A stretch of 20,577 bases of DNA from DATGEP01 sp035310125 (GTDB taxonomy: Bacteria; Chloroflexota; Ktedonobacteria; Ktedonobacterales; JADMIN01), in the NCBI GenBank assembly GCA_035310125.1, contig DATGEP010000133.1, positions 1 to 20,577 of the forward strand. The letters are read 5' to 3'. Below the pieces are notes generated by a model. That model ran no database searches. It worked only from the letters and a program-made list of their open reading frames with translations, and had not been told where the DNA came from. Below, in pieces: positions 12,533-20,566 of this stretch; the stretch's first letter is position 1, and the number at the start of each line of letters is the position of its first letter. The position numbers were made by a program, and so were the translations under genes.

Positions 12533-13732
12533 ATGGCCGAGGAATACCCGGTGCTGCAGCTGCGGCAGGGACGCGATTTTACGCTACTGAACGGGCATCC
12601 GTGGGTATTCTCCGGCGCGTTCAGCGAGCTGCCGCGCGACCTGCCGGCGGGTAGTGTCGCGGATGTCGTCTCGAGCCGCGGCGAGTGGGTGGCGCGCGGA
12701 CACATCAACGTGCGCAACAGCCTCGCCTTTCGCGCGCTCACGACGGACGCGGAGGAGCGCATTGACGTGGCGTTCTACGCGCGGCGCTTCGAGCGGGCGC
12801 GGCGGCTACGGCGCTTGCTGCCGGGGGATGTTACCGCATACCGGCTGGTCCACGCCGAGGCGGACTTTCTGCCGGGGCTGATCGTGGATCGCTTCGACCG
12901 CTGGCTGGTGGCGCAGTTCCATACCGCGGGCGTCGAGCACGACCGGGGGATCATTCTGGACGCGCTCGAACAGGTGGTGGGGCCGGAGGGCATCCTGGCG
13001 CGCGACGACATTCGCGTCCGCGAGCGCGAGGGCATCCCCGCCGGTGGCGCGACGGTGGCGCGCGGCGACGTGCCGGAGTTGATTGAAATCCGTGAACACG
13101 GAGTGCGCTATTTGGTAGATCCCTGGCATGGTCAGAAGACGGGCTTCTTCCTGGATCAGCGCGAGAAGCGCGTGTATGTCGGCGCGCTCGCGCCGCACGC
13201 AGAGTCGCTGCTCAACTGTTTCTCGTATTCCGGCGGCTTCGCGCTGGCCGCGCTCGCCCATAATCCCGGCCTGCGCACCGTCAACGTGGATGCTTCCAGT
13301 CCGGCGCTGGAGCTGGCGCGGCGCAACTACGCGCTAAATGGCCACGATGCCGACGCCCACGAGTTCCGATCCGAGGAGGTCAATCGCTATTTGCAGAGCG
13401 CTATCGAGGCGGGAAAGCGGTTCGATATCGTGGTGGTGGACCCGCCAGCGTTCGCGAAGAATCTGGGCATGAAGGACCGCGCGCTGCACGGCTATGAGGC
13501 GCTGAACGGCGCGGCGGCGCGCGTGGTGGCGCCGGATGGGCTGTTCCTAACGTGCTCTTGCTCCGGCGCGGTGGCGCTGGATGAGTTCGAGGGGGCAGTG
13601 CGACAAGGATTGCGGCAGGGCCGGCGAACCGCCCAGATGATCGCCTCGTTCGGGCCGAGCCTGGATCATCCGACGCTGCCCGGCTTCCCCGAAGATCGTT
13701 ACCTCAAGGCGCTGCTGTTCCGGCTGGCGTGA
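12533..13732 (+). CDS. Class I SAM-dependent rRNA large-subunit methyltransferase (RlmI-like)
   Basis: A 399-residue protein with the RlmI/RlmK architecture. An N-terminal PUA-type domain includes LLNGHPWVFSGAF (about 18-30). A linker domain carries HAEADFLPGLIVDRFD (about 107-122). The catalytic domain follows: GQKTGFFLDQREKR (about 200-213), SAM-binding LLNCFSYSGGFALAA (about 226-240), NVDASSPALELARRNYALNG, the catalytic-region DPPAFAK (about 303-309), and LTCSCSG (about 339-345) with the paired cysteines typical of m5C methyltransferases. The ending HPTLPGFPEDRYLKALL is also diagnostic. RlmI methylates a single cytosine of 23S rRNA; the exact target here is inferred only. ATG 12533 has a GGGGGAG site seven bases upstream; in-frame ATG 12503 is less well placed. 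It is transcribed divergently from the PEP mutase family gene. Confidence 0.92.
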   Translation: MAEEYPVLQLRQGRDFTLLNGHPWVFSGAFSELPRDLPAGSVADVVSSRGEWVARGHINVRNSLAFRALTTDAEERIDVAFYARRFERARRLRRLLPGDVTAYRLVHAEADFLPGLIVDRFDRWLVAQFHTAGVEHDRGIILDALEQVVGPEGILARDDIRVREREGIPAGGATVARGDVPELIEIREHGVRYLVDPWHGQKTGFFLDQREKRVYVGALAPHAESLLNCFSYSGGFALAALAHNPGLRTVNVDASSPALELARRNYALNGHDADAHEFRSEEVNRYLQSAIEAGKRFDIVVVDPPAFAKNLGMKDRALHGYEALNGAAARVVAPDGLFLTCSCSGAVALDEFEGAVRQGLRQGRRTAQMIASFGPSLDHPTLPGFPEDRYLKALLFRLA

Positions 13733-14096
13733 TGCCGAACTGAACAGGACCAGGTTGAGCCAGCACTCCTCATGGGATGCGGGCTGAAAGCGCGTGGTGA
13801 ATGCCGCCACTTTACTGTACGGGCGCATGACCTCGGGGTGTCCGTCAAACCACAAACGGGCATATGGTTGCGGCGGCATGCGCGGCGAGAATAGAGCGAG
13901 CGATTTCGCGGAGACAGGGATGGTGGCCGCAAACTTTGCGGAAAGTTTACACGATAGGCTGCCTGAACGTCGTTCCTGAACCGTAGTGTTAGATGCGGGC
14001 TGAAAACGCCCCCGCACAAGCGAGACGAACGGCGGCCAGGCGCGCCCGACGCGGGAGCTGATCGGCCGGCTACTCCTCCAGAGAGGGTGCGAACGC
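13733..14096. other. 364-bp regulatory gap before the exporter operon
   Basis: No gene is supported here. The gap holds two copies of GATGCGGGCTGAAARCGC (13776-13793 and 13992-14009), which look like remnants of a dispersed palindrome. The overlapping palindromes at 13927-13948 are annotated separately. No strong paired -35/-10 was found, although TTTACACGATAGG follows the palindromes. Confidence 0.5.
13927..13948. promoter_or_regulatory. Overlapping palindromes, candidate operator
   Basis: CCGCAAA-C-TTTGCGG (13927-13941) is a perfect 7-bp inverted repeat. It overlaps a second perfect one, AAACTTT-GCGG-AAAGTTT (13931-13948). The two share the central TTTGCGG and are mutually exclusive as RNA hairpins. 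The site lies about 150 bp upstream of the five-gene exporter operon, which encodes its own response regulator. Confidence 0.5.
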
Positions 14097-15638
14097 ATGC
14101 TTGAGCCACAGCAACGAGGGGCGCCAACAGAAACGGCGACCAGGAACGGACATCCCCAGGCCGATGAGCTGGGGCTTCCGGGGTTCTTTGAGGATGATGA
14201 GGGGTGGACCGACGAGCACGATGCAGGGGGTAAACGGGCGCCGTGGTGGCGACGTAAACCCGCGCTCATCGCAGCGGGGCTGCTGCTCATTGTGCTGGTG
14301 GGTGGAGTGCTGGCGGCGCTACGTGGGCGTAGGCAGCCTGTTACATACACTTTCGGCTCCGTGACGACTGGCAATTTGACCGTATCTATCTCGGCAACGG
14401 GGCCGCTCCAGAGCGGTATCTACGACGTGAACTTTTCCGGCAGCGGCAAGATTTCCGAGATTGATGTGAAGGTGGGGCAGCAGGTCAAGTCCGGGCAGGT
14501 GCTTGCGAAGTTGGACCCGACTTCGCTGCAAGACGCGGTGAACTCCGCGCAAACGGCGCTGAACAACGCTGAAACCGGCCTCTATAATACTTACGCGCAG
14601 ACACAGGCAAGCGTGAACGCGGCGTATCAACAGGAACAGAACACGCTGAACGGCCAGTGTAAGGCGAGCAACGCTCCCTCGAACTGCGCGCAGCTCGCGG
14701 AGGCGCAGCTCGCATCGGCGCAGGCGCAGGCCAACGCGCAGGTATCGCAGGCGCAGGCGCAGGTGAGCGCGGACCAGCAGGCGCTGACGACAGCGAAAGA
14801 CAATTTGGGTAACGCAACCCTGAAAGCGCCACATGCGGGAATCGTCGGCTCTATCAACGGCTCGGTCGGCGGGACGCCTGGTTCAAGTGGCAGCAGTGGG
14901 AGCGCCAGTGGGAGCGGGAGCAGCAATGGTGGTAGCGGAGCTTTTATCGAGATCGTGGATCTGAGTACGTTCCAGGTGACGGCGGATGTGAACGAAGCCG
15001 ACATCAGCAAGGTCGCCGTGGGGCAAACCGCGACGTTCACGGTGAGCGCATACAGCAACCGGCGATTTACGGGGACCATCAGCGCGATTTCGCCGCTGGG
15101 GCAGACAAGCTCGAATGTCGTGACGTATCCGGTGACCATCACGGTGGATGCTTCGAGCATGCAAGGCGCGATGCTGTTGCCGCAGATGACCGCCAACATC
15201 ACGATCATCACGGCGCAGCGATCCAATGTGACACTGGTGTCCGCACAGGCTATTACCTTCGCGCGCTCACAACTGATCTCAGGCGCCATTCCCCGCAATG
15301 AGATATTCGCGGCACTCCAGCAAGGGCGGCAGATGCTGAGAGATGTGCAGAGCAGCGACCCCACCGCGGCGAGCGATAATCCAACCGCCTCATTTGTGCT
15401 GGAGCGCGCGAACGGGCAGTGGGTCGTCAAGCCAGTCGTCGTCGGGTTGAGCAGCGGCGGCGAGTATGAGGTGCTGGCGGGTCTCTCCGCGGGCGAGTCG
15501 GTTGTGACGGCACAGTCTGGTGGCGCGACGGCAGCAGCGACCTCTACCACCCTCTTTCCAGGCGGGCGCGGCGGCGGGAACTTCGGTGGCGGCGGTAAAA
15601 ATGGCGGCGGCGCGACCGGTGGCGGGAACGGCGGCTAG
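14097..15638 (+). CDS. HlyD/MacA-like membrane fusion (adaptor) protein
   Basis: A 513-residue efflux adaptor. About 50 acidic cytoplasmic residues precede one membrane helix (about 55-77, ALIAAGLLLIVLVGGVLAAL). The external part has the first lipoyl half (IYDVNFSGSGKISEIDVKVG, then VKSGQVLAKLD), an alpha-helical hairpin (about 143-240) rich in Ala/Gln repeats such as AEAQLASAQAQANAQVSQAQ, and the second lipoyl half ATLKAPHAGIVGSI (about 240-253). A beta-barrel domain follows, then a membrane-proximal domain with GEYEVLAGLSAGESVVT. In MacA-type exporters the adaptor links the ABC pump to the outside. Oddities are a Ser/Gly run at about 258-281, two cysteines (188, 197) at the hairpin tip, and a glycine-rich tail (about 488-513). 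It is the first gene of the operon, 26 bp before the ATPase gene. No outer-membrane channel gene is present. Confidence 0.9.
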   Translation: MLEPQQRGAPTETATRNGHPQADELGLPGFFEDDEGWTDEHDAGGKRAPWWRRKPALIAAGLLLIVLVGGVLAALRGRRQPVTYTFGSVTTGNLTVSISATGPLQSGIYDVNFSGSGKISEIDVKVGQQVKSGQVLAKLDPTSLQDAVNSAQTALNNAETGLYNTYAQTQASVNAAYQQEQNTLNGQCKASNAPSNCAQLAEAQLASAQAQANAQVSQAQAQVSADQQALTTAKDNLGNATLKAPHAGIVGSINGSVGGTPGSSGSSGSASGSGSSNGGSGAFIEIVDLSTFQVTADVNEADISKVAVGQTATFTVSAYSNRRFTGTISAISPLGQTSSNVVTYPVTITVDASSMQGAMLLPQMTANITIITAQRSNVTLVSAQAITFARSQLISGAIPRNEIFAALQQGRQMLRDVQSSDPTAASDNPTASFVLERANGQWVVKPVVVGLSSGGEYEVLAGLSAGESVVTAQSGGATAAATSTTLFPGGRGGGNFGGGGKNGGGATGGGNGG

Positions 15639-15664
15639 ACCCAGCGGGCGAGGAGTATATCTCG

Positions 15665-16588
15665 ATGACTGAATCATCAACGCGGTCGTTTCCCAACTAC
15701 GGATCGGATGGGGTGCGAATAGATGATGCCTCGGAGGTGACCACGACCGTGGTCCCAGAGGCGCAGGGCGCCGCGACGGAGAACGGCGATATACCCGGCA
15801 CTCGCGGCGCCCCGCGCTATCCCCTCGTTGCCGTGCGTGACCTGACGAAGACGTATACGCTTGGCCAGACAAAGGTGCGGGCGCTTCGTGGCGTGTCGCT
15901 GGATGTGCGGCCAGGTGAGCTTGTCGCGGTGATGGGGCCATCGGGGTCTGGGAAATCCACTTTCATGAATTTGCTCGGATGCCTGGACCGGCCTTCCAGT
16001 GGTCGGTATCTCCTGATGGGCAGGCCGGTGAGTAGCATGAGCCCGGACCAACTTGCCGGTATTCGTAATCAGCGTATCGGCTTTATTTTTCAGGGCTTCA
16101 ATCTGCTCGCCCGCTCGACCGCGCTGGGCAATGTGGAGTTGCCGATGGTGTACGCGGGGCTTCCAAAAGAGGTGCAGGAACGGCGAGCGCGGCGAGCGCT
16201 CGATATGGTTGGCCTGGGGGCGAGGCTGCACCACAAACCGGCGCAGCTTTCTGGCGGCCAGCAACAGCGCGTTGCCATCGCACGGGCGCTGGTCAATGGG
16301 CCGGCGCTTCTGCTCGCAGATGAGCCGACGGGCAACCTGGACACGCGGACCAGCATCGAGATTCTGGCGCTGCTTCAGGCGCTCAACGAACGCGGATTGA
16401 CGATTGTGCTGGTGACTCACGAGCAGGACATCGCGCAGTTCGCCTCACGGCGGATTATGTTTCGGGATGGGCGCATCGTCGGTGATGAGCCGGTGCGGGA
16501 GCGGCGCTTCGCCCGCGAGGAATGGACGCGCTTACACGCGGCTACGACCGCACAGCCGCGCGTGGAAATACGGGAGGAGCTCTCATGA
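15665..16588 (+). CDS. MacB/LolD-type ABC transporter ATP-binding protein
   Basis: A 307-residue ATPase with all catalytic motifs: Walker A GPSGSGKST (91-99), Q-loop FQGFNLL (Gln143), signature LSGGQQQR (195-202), Walker B LLLADEPTGNLD (215-226) and switch histidine VTHEQD (His252). The LSGGQQQR and DEPTGNLD forms are typical of the MacB/LolD/FtsE group that acts on substrates from the outer side of the membrane. The first 54 residues are an acidic, disordered extension not found in most relatives; conserved sequence starts at LVAVRDLTKTY. About 35 C-terminal residues beyond the core are also extra. AGGAG nine bases before the ATG supports the long start. Its stop overlaps the permease start by 4 bp (ATGA), so the two are translationally coupled. 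Confidence 0.95.
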   Translation: MTESSTRSFPNYGSDGVRIDDASEVTTTVVPEAQGAATENGDIPGTRGAPRYPLVAVRDLTKTYTLGQTKVRALRGVSLDVRPGELVAVMGPSGSGKSTFMNLLGCLDRPSSGRYLLMGRPVSSMSPDQLAGIRNQRIGFIFQGFNLLARSTALGNVELPMVYAGLPKEVQERRARRALDMVGLGARLHHKPAQLSGGQQQRVAIARALVNGPALLLADEPTGNLDTRTSIEILALLQALNERGLTIVLVTHEQDIAQFASRRIMFRDGRIVGDEPVRERRFAREEWTRLHAATTAQPRVEIREELS

Positions 16589-17913
16589 ATATGGAACCAG
16601 ATTCTTCCGTAGAGCCAGCGAGCGCGACAACGGCACCCGCGTCATTCGCGCGGCGTGGGGGACTCGATGCGCGGCGAGGAACGCGGCGTGGGCGCGGATT
16701 CAGGGTCGGCGCGAACCTGCGCGGTGCACTGGAAGCGCTATGGGCGAACCGCCTGCGCTCGCTCCTGACGGCGCTAGGCGTTATCGTGGGCGTGGCGGCT
16801 GTGATCGGCGCGGTGACGCTGACGGCGGGCACGAGCGCACTCATCAATCAGCGCGTCTCCGGTCTGGGCACGAATACGCTCACCATCATTCCCGGGACGA
16901 CACAAACGAGCGGGGCGCGTGGCGCGGCAGGCACCACGCAATCGCTGACGGAAGGCGACGCGACGGCAATCGCGGCGGTGCCGCATGTTGCCAATGTCAG
17001 CCCAGTGCTTGGCGGCTCGGTACAGCTCGTCTATGGCGATACGAACTGGAATACGCGGACGCTAGGGGTGTATCCGAGCTTCCAGTCTATTGGTAACTGG
17101 CAGCTTGCCGAAGGGGGATGGTTCACGCAGAGCGATGAGGCTGACGCGGCGAACGTGGCCGTCATCGGCGACACCACGGAGACGAACCTCTTCGCCAATT
17201 CCGCTGCTGATCCCATTGGGGAGACGATGCTCATCAATAGCCAGGCATTTCGCATTGTGGGGGTGTTGCAGGCGAAAGGCACGACAGCGGGCCAGAACCA
17301 GGATGACGTTGTCTACATCCCGTTCTCGACCGCGCAGGCACGGCTGAACAATTCGCAGTATGTCTCGCAGATCCAGGTGCAGGTGGACAGCGCCCCAAGC
17401 GTGAACGGCGCACAGGCGGCGATCACGACGTTGCTGGAACAGCGGCACCAGGTTGCCGCCGGGCAGGACGACTTTACCGTGCGCAACGCGGCACAGCTCG
17501 TGGCGACGGCGCAGACCTTCGCCCAGACGCTGACGTTCTTGCTCGTGGGCATCGCGGCTATCTCGCTCATCGTCGGCGGTATCGGCATCATGAATATCAT
17601 GCTGGTCTCCGTCACCGAGCGCACGCGCGAAATTGGTATTCGCGTCGCAATTGGCGCACGCCGCAGTGACATCCGTAATCAGTTCCTGATCGAGGCGCTG
17701 ACCCTCAGCGGCGTGGGCGGGGTACTTGGAATCGCGCTTGGCCTGACGCTCGGCTCGACCCTCAGCGTCGCGTTCGGGTTGCCACTCGCATTCAGCATTG
17801 TGCCTGTGGTGCTGGCGTTCGTCGTGTCCGCGGGTATCGGCATCGTCTTTGGGCTCTATCCGGCAGTCCGCGCGTCGCGGCTTGACCCCATCGAAGCGTT
17901 GCGAACAGAATGA
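16585..17913 (+). CDS. MacB-type ABC transporter permease (FtsX superfamily)
   Basis: A 442-residue permease with the MacB topology. After a basic cytoplasmic N-terminus there is LRGALEALWANRLRSLLTALGVIVGVAAVIG (TM1 about 59-80), followed by a large external domain (about 88-310) containing GTNTLTIIPG. Three C-terminal helices follow: FLLVGIAAISLIVGGIGIMNIML, then the coupling segment VSVTERTREIGIRVAIGARRSDI, then two further helices, and finally LYPAVRASRLDPIEALRTE. The TEREIGIRxAIGA and 'DPIEALR' ends are diagnostic. Two copies with two ATPases would form a mechanotransmission-type exporter working with the upstream adaptor. The substrate cannot be told from sequence. ATG 16585 has GGAGGAG five bases upstream; longer in-frame starts would run into the ATPase coding sequence. 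Confidence 0.93.
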   Translation: MNMEPDSSVEPASATTAPASFARRGGLDARRGTRRGRGFRVGANLRGALEALWANRLRSLLTALGVIVGVAAVIGAVTLTAGTSALINQRVSGLGTNTLTIIPGTTQTSGARGAAGTTQSLTEGDATAIAAVPHVANVSPVLGGSVQLVYGDTNWNTRTLGVYPSFQSIGNWQLAEGGWFTQSDEADAANVAVIGDTTETNLFANSAADPIGETMLINSQAFRIVGVLQAKGTTAGQNQDDVVYIPFSTAQARLNNSQYVSQIQVQVDSAPSVNGAQAAITTLLEQRHQVAAGQDDFTVRNAAQLVATAQTFAQTLTFLLVGIAAISLIVGGIGIMNIMLVSVTERTREIGIRVAIGARRSDIRNQFLIEALTLSGVGGVLGIALGLTLGSTLSVAFGLPLAFSIVPVVLAFVVSAGIGIVFGLYPAVRASRLDPIEALRTE

Positions 17914-17958
17914 CGGCAGCATATCTCGCAGAATCTCTCAAGCCTCCTGGAGCACGCC

Positions 17959-18750
17959 ATGAACGGAGACTCCACAGTAAGCGGCACGCTGGCTATGACG
18001 GCACAACACTCACTGGCCGGACACACCATCCTCGTCATCGAGGATGAGGCAAGTATCGCGGAGCTGGTGCGGCTCTATCTCGCTGAAGCGGGCGCGCGGG
18101 TGGTGGTGGCAACGGACGGTGATACGGGCGTCGCGGCTTTCGCGCGCGAGCGCCCGTCACTGGTCATTCTCGATGTGATGCTGCCTGGCTTGGATGGCTG
18201 GGACGTGTGCCAGCGCATCCGGCGGAGCGGAACGACGCCTATACTCATGCTGACCGCCCTGCACACGGAGGATGATCGGGTGCGGGGCTTTGATCTGGGC
18301 GCTGACGACTATGTGACCAAACCCTTCAGCCCACGCGAGCTGGTGGGGCGTGCGCGCGCGATACTGCGCCGCGCCGCGCCGGTTGGAGCAGCGGTCTCCG
18401 TGCCTCTCAGCGCGCCCGACCGGCTAGAATATCCGGGGCTGGTCATCGTGCCGGCGTATCGTCGTGTCGAAGTTGATGGGCAGGCTGTAGAGCTGACGGC
18501 CAAAGAGTTCGATCTGCTCGTCATGCTCGCGTCGCTGCCTGACCGTGTCTTTTCGCGGCAAGAGTTATTCAGCCACGTGTGGGGATTTGACTACCTCGGC
18601 GATACGCGGACCGTAGATGTGCACGTGGGGACGTTGCGAAAGAAAGTCGAGCGCGACCCCGCTAACCCTGAGTATATCCAGACAGTGCGCGGTGTTGGCT
18701 ATCGCTTCGGCGCGCCGGGAAACAGCGGTGGAAATGCTGGAGGAGACTGA
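17959..18750 (+). CDS. OmpR/PhoB-family response regulator
   Basis: A 263-residue two-domain regulator. The receiver domain (about 22-140) has the acidic pocket IEDE (28-30), phospho-acceptor Asp72 in LVILDVMLPGLDGW, the switch Thr99 in LMLTAL, and Lys121 in YVTKPFSP. The winged-helix output domain (about 160-255) shows VELTAKEFDLLVMLASLPDRVFSRQEL, the recognition region TRTVDVHVGTLRKKVE and the closing YIQTVRGVGYRF. It should bind direct-repeat or palindromic DNA once phosphorylated by the kinase encoded next. About 20 residues precede the receiver, and a Gly/Asn-rich tail follows. GGAG six bases before the ATG fits this start. It lies 45 bp after the permease gene, so it is probably in the same transcript, and the upstream palindromes at 13927 are a plausible target. 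Confidence 0.95.
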   Translation: MNGDSTVSGTLAMTAQHSLAGHTILVIEDEASIAELVRLYLAEAGARVVVATDGDTGVAAFARERPSLVILDVMLPGLDGWDVCQRIRRSGTTPILMLTALHTEDDRVRGFDLGADDYVTKPFSPRELVGRARAILRRAAPVGAAVSVPLSAPDRLEYPGLVIVPAYRRVEVDGQAVELTAKEFDLLVMLASLPDRVFSRQELFSHVWGFDYLGDTRTVDVHVGTLRKKVERDPANPEYIQTVRGVGYRFGAPGNSGGNAGGD

Positions 18751-18751
18751 T

Positions 18752-20359
18752 ATGGAGACGGGCGCCGAGCCGATACAGGCACGTGATGGCGCGGGCCGCG
18801 ACCCGCGCCTGGGCCGTACCAGAAGTCGATTCATGTGGCGGCGCACCTCCGGTGAGCCGACGAGCATGACAGTTCAACTCGCGGTAGGATCGGCGGCGGT
18901 CGCGCTGGCGGCAATCCTGGTTGTGGCGCTCACGGCGCTGCTCACCGTCGCGATTTCCTTCAGCAGCTTTCAGCGCAGCCAGCTTGCCGCCGGCGTTGCG
19001 CAGCTCGCAACCACATATGGCGAGCAGCAGCAGTTTCCCCCTTCGGTACAGCCACTCGGCACGGAAATAAAAGTGCCAGGCACGCTGGAGACGCGCCCGC
19101 GCTACTCCGGCGCGTATATCTGGCTGATGGATGCATCGGGGCGGATTTTCACCGAGCCGCCGGGGTATCAGGAGGGAACGGCGCAATTTCAGGCGGATGA
19201 GGCGAGCGTCACCCAGGGGCTGCTGCTGGCCTTGCATGGCACTACGAGCGAGAACACCATGCAGAAAGGGACATTCGCGCCACTGGCGGATCGCTTATAT
19301 GCCGCGGCTCCTATCTGGCTGCATGGCGCCGCTAATGGCAAGATCATCGGTGCGGTGGCCCTCTCGACGCCGCCGCGCTCGGAGCATGCGGGCGTGTTCA
19401 CGTTTCTTGGCGATGTGAACACGACTCTGCTGGCCGCGACGCTGGGGACGGCGTTGCTGGCGGCGGTCGCGGCGATTCTCTTCTCGCGGCGGCTCACCCG
19501 GCCACTGGCGCATCTCACCGACGCGACGGCACGCATGGCCAGCGGCGACTATTCGGCGCGCGTGAAAGTTTCCGCGCCGGCTGAGGTTCAGCGGCTGGCA
19601 TCGTCCTTCAATGACATGGCGGCGGCGTTGGAGCGGGACGTGCGCGAACTGCGCTGGCAGGGGCAGCTACGCCGGGAGTTGGTCGCGAATGTCTCCCACG
19701 AGTTGGCGACGCCTCTAACGGCAATCGAAGGCTTTACCGAAGCCTTGCGCGACGATGTGGTGCGGGATCCCGCAGCGCGCCAGGACACCGTGCGCACGAT
19801 TGCTCGCGAGGCGGCGCGGCTGCACCGGCTGGTGGATCAACTGCGGCAGGTGGTGCTCGTCGAGGCGGACGCGCATACGCTGGATCGCGCGCCGCTCAGT
19901 CTTGCGCCGCTGGTGGAGGAGACACTCGCGGTGCTTGCGCCGGAGATGGAGGCGAAGGGTGTTACCGTCGTGAACACGGTGGTTGCTGGGCTGCCAGCGG
20001 TGTACGCTGATGGCGACCGAGTGACTGAGATTTTGCTGAATCTGCTGGACAACGCGCTGCGCCACGCGCCAACGGACGGACACATCGAAGTGACCGGCGA
20101 TGTGGGAGTGGGGAGTGTCGTGTGGATTGGCGTCGCCAACGATGGCCCAACGATACCAGTTCCGCTACGCGAGCGCATCTTCGAGCGATTCTACCGGCTG
20201 GACGCCTCACGCAGCACGGACGCGGGCGGCACCGGGCTGGGACTGGCGATTGTGAAGGAGCTCGTCGAGGCACATGGCGGCGTGGCTCGCGTGGAGGACC
20301 GCGCGGGCAGTGGCGTGTGTTTTCGGTTCTCGCTGCCCGTAGTCATGGCGGCGCAGTAG
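18752..20359 (+). CDS. HAMP-domain sensor histidine kinase (BaeS-like)
   Basis: A 535-residue membrane kinase. TM1 is about 42-69. An external sensor domain (about 70-222) contains YIWLMDASGRIF and a later GAVALSTP strand, suggesting a single PAS/CACHE-like fold. TM2 is about 224-245. HAMP follows with RRLTRPLAHLTDATARMASGDY. The HisKA helix has the phospho-acceptor His316 in VANVSHELATPLTAIEGF. The ATPase domain has the N box LLNLLDNALRHAP (Asn434), a G1 motif VANDGPTIP that lacks the second glycine of the usual DxGxG, the F box IFERFYRL, and G2 GGTGLGLAIVK. The NDGP variant occurs in active kinases. The ATG at 18752 has GGAGGAG six bases upstream and begins one base after the regulator's stop. 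A terminator follows at 20451. Confidence 0.93.
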   Translation: METGAEPIQARDGAGRDPRLGRTRSRFMWRRTSGEPTSMTVQLAVGSAAVALAAILVVALTALLTVAISFSSFQRSQLAAGVAQLATTYGEQQQFPPSVQPLGTEIKVPGTLETRPRYSGAYIWLMDASGRIFTEPPGYQEGTAQFQADEASVTQGLLLALHGTTSENTMQKGTFAPLADRLYAAAPIWLHGAANGKIIGAVALSTPPRSEHAGVFTFLGDVNTTLLAATLGTALLAAVAAILFSRRLTRPLAHLTDATARMASGDYSARVKVSAPAEVQRLASSFNDMAAALERDVRELRWQGQLRRELVANVSHELATPLTAIEGFTEALRDDVVRDPAARQDTVRTIAREAARLHRLVDQLRQVVLVEADAHTLDRAPLSLAPLVEETLAVLAPEMEAKGVTVVNTVVAGLPAVYADGDRVTEILLNLLDNALRHAPTDGHIEVTGDVGVGSVVWIGVANDGPTIPVPLRERIFERFYRLDASRSTDAGGTGLGLAIVKELVEAHGGVARVEDRAGSGVCFRFSLPVVMAAQ

Positions 20360-20428
20360 GGGCATACGGGCTTCCAGACAACCTCACGCGGCATTCACTA
20401 CAACTCGCGCGGCGTCACAACGTACACA

Positions 20429-20440
20429 ATGCGTACGCAT
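20429..20440. repeat. Perfect 12-bp palindrome ATGCGTACGCAT
   Basis: ATGCGTACGCAT is perfectly self-complementary, and flanking CACA and TGTG extend the symmetry with one extra base on the right. It lies between the kinase stop and the terminator. It may be a protein-binding site or part of the 3' RNA structure. Confidence 0.5.
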
Positions 20441-20450
20441 ATGTGATGTC

Positions 20451-20473
20451 AAGCTGCCTCATGGCGGCTTTTT
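20451..20473 (+). terminator. Rho-independent terminator of the exporter/two-component operon
   Basis: AAGCTGCC, loop TCAT, GGCGGCTT then TTT: an 8-bp stem with one G-T wobble, running directly into five T residues. It lies 92 bp after the kinase stop and marks the end of the five-gene transcript. Confidence 0.85.
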
Positions 20474-20478
20474 CATAC

Positions 20479-20547
20479 GGGCGCGGCAGGCGACGCCCCC
20501 AGCATTTACCTGACCGCTCCATTCGGGCGCGGCAACCAGCCCCCTAC
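20479..20547. repeat. Two diverged REP-like copies
   Basis: GGGCGCGGCAGGCGACGCCC at 20479-20498 (continuing as CC) and GGGCGCGGCAACCAGCCCCC at 20525-20544 (continuing as TAC) are relatives of the hairpin at 2894, 4303, 5943 and 5979. Both keep the GGGCGCGGCA left arm and have altered right arms. They sit between the operon terminator and a possible next gene. Confidence 0.6.
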
Positions 20548-20566
20548 ACCGGAGGACCAAATCTCA

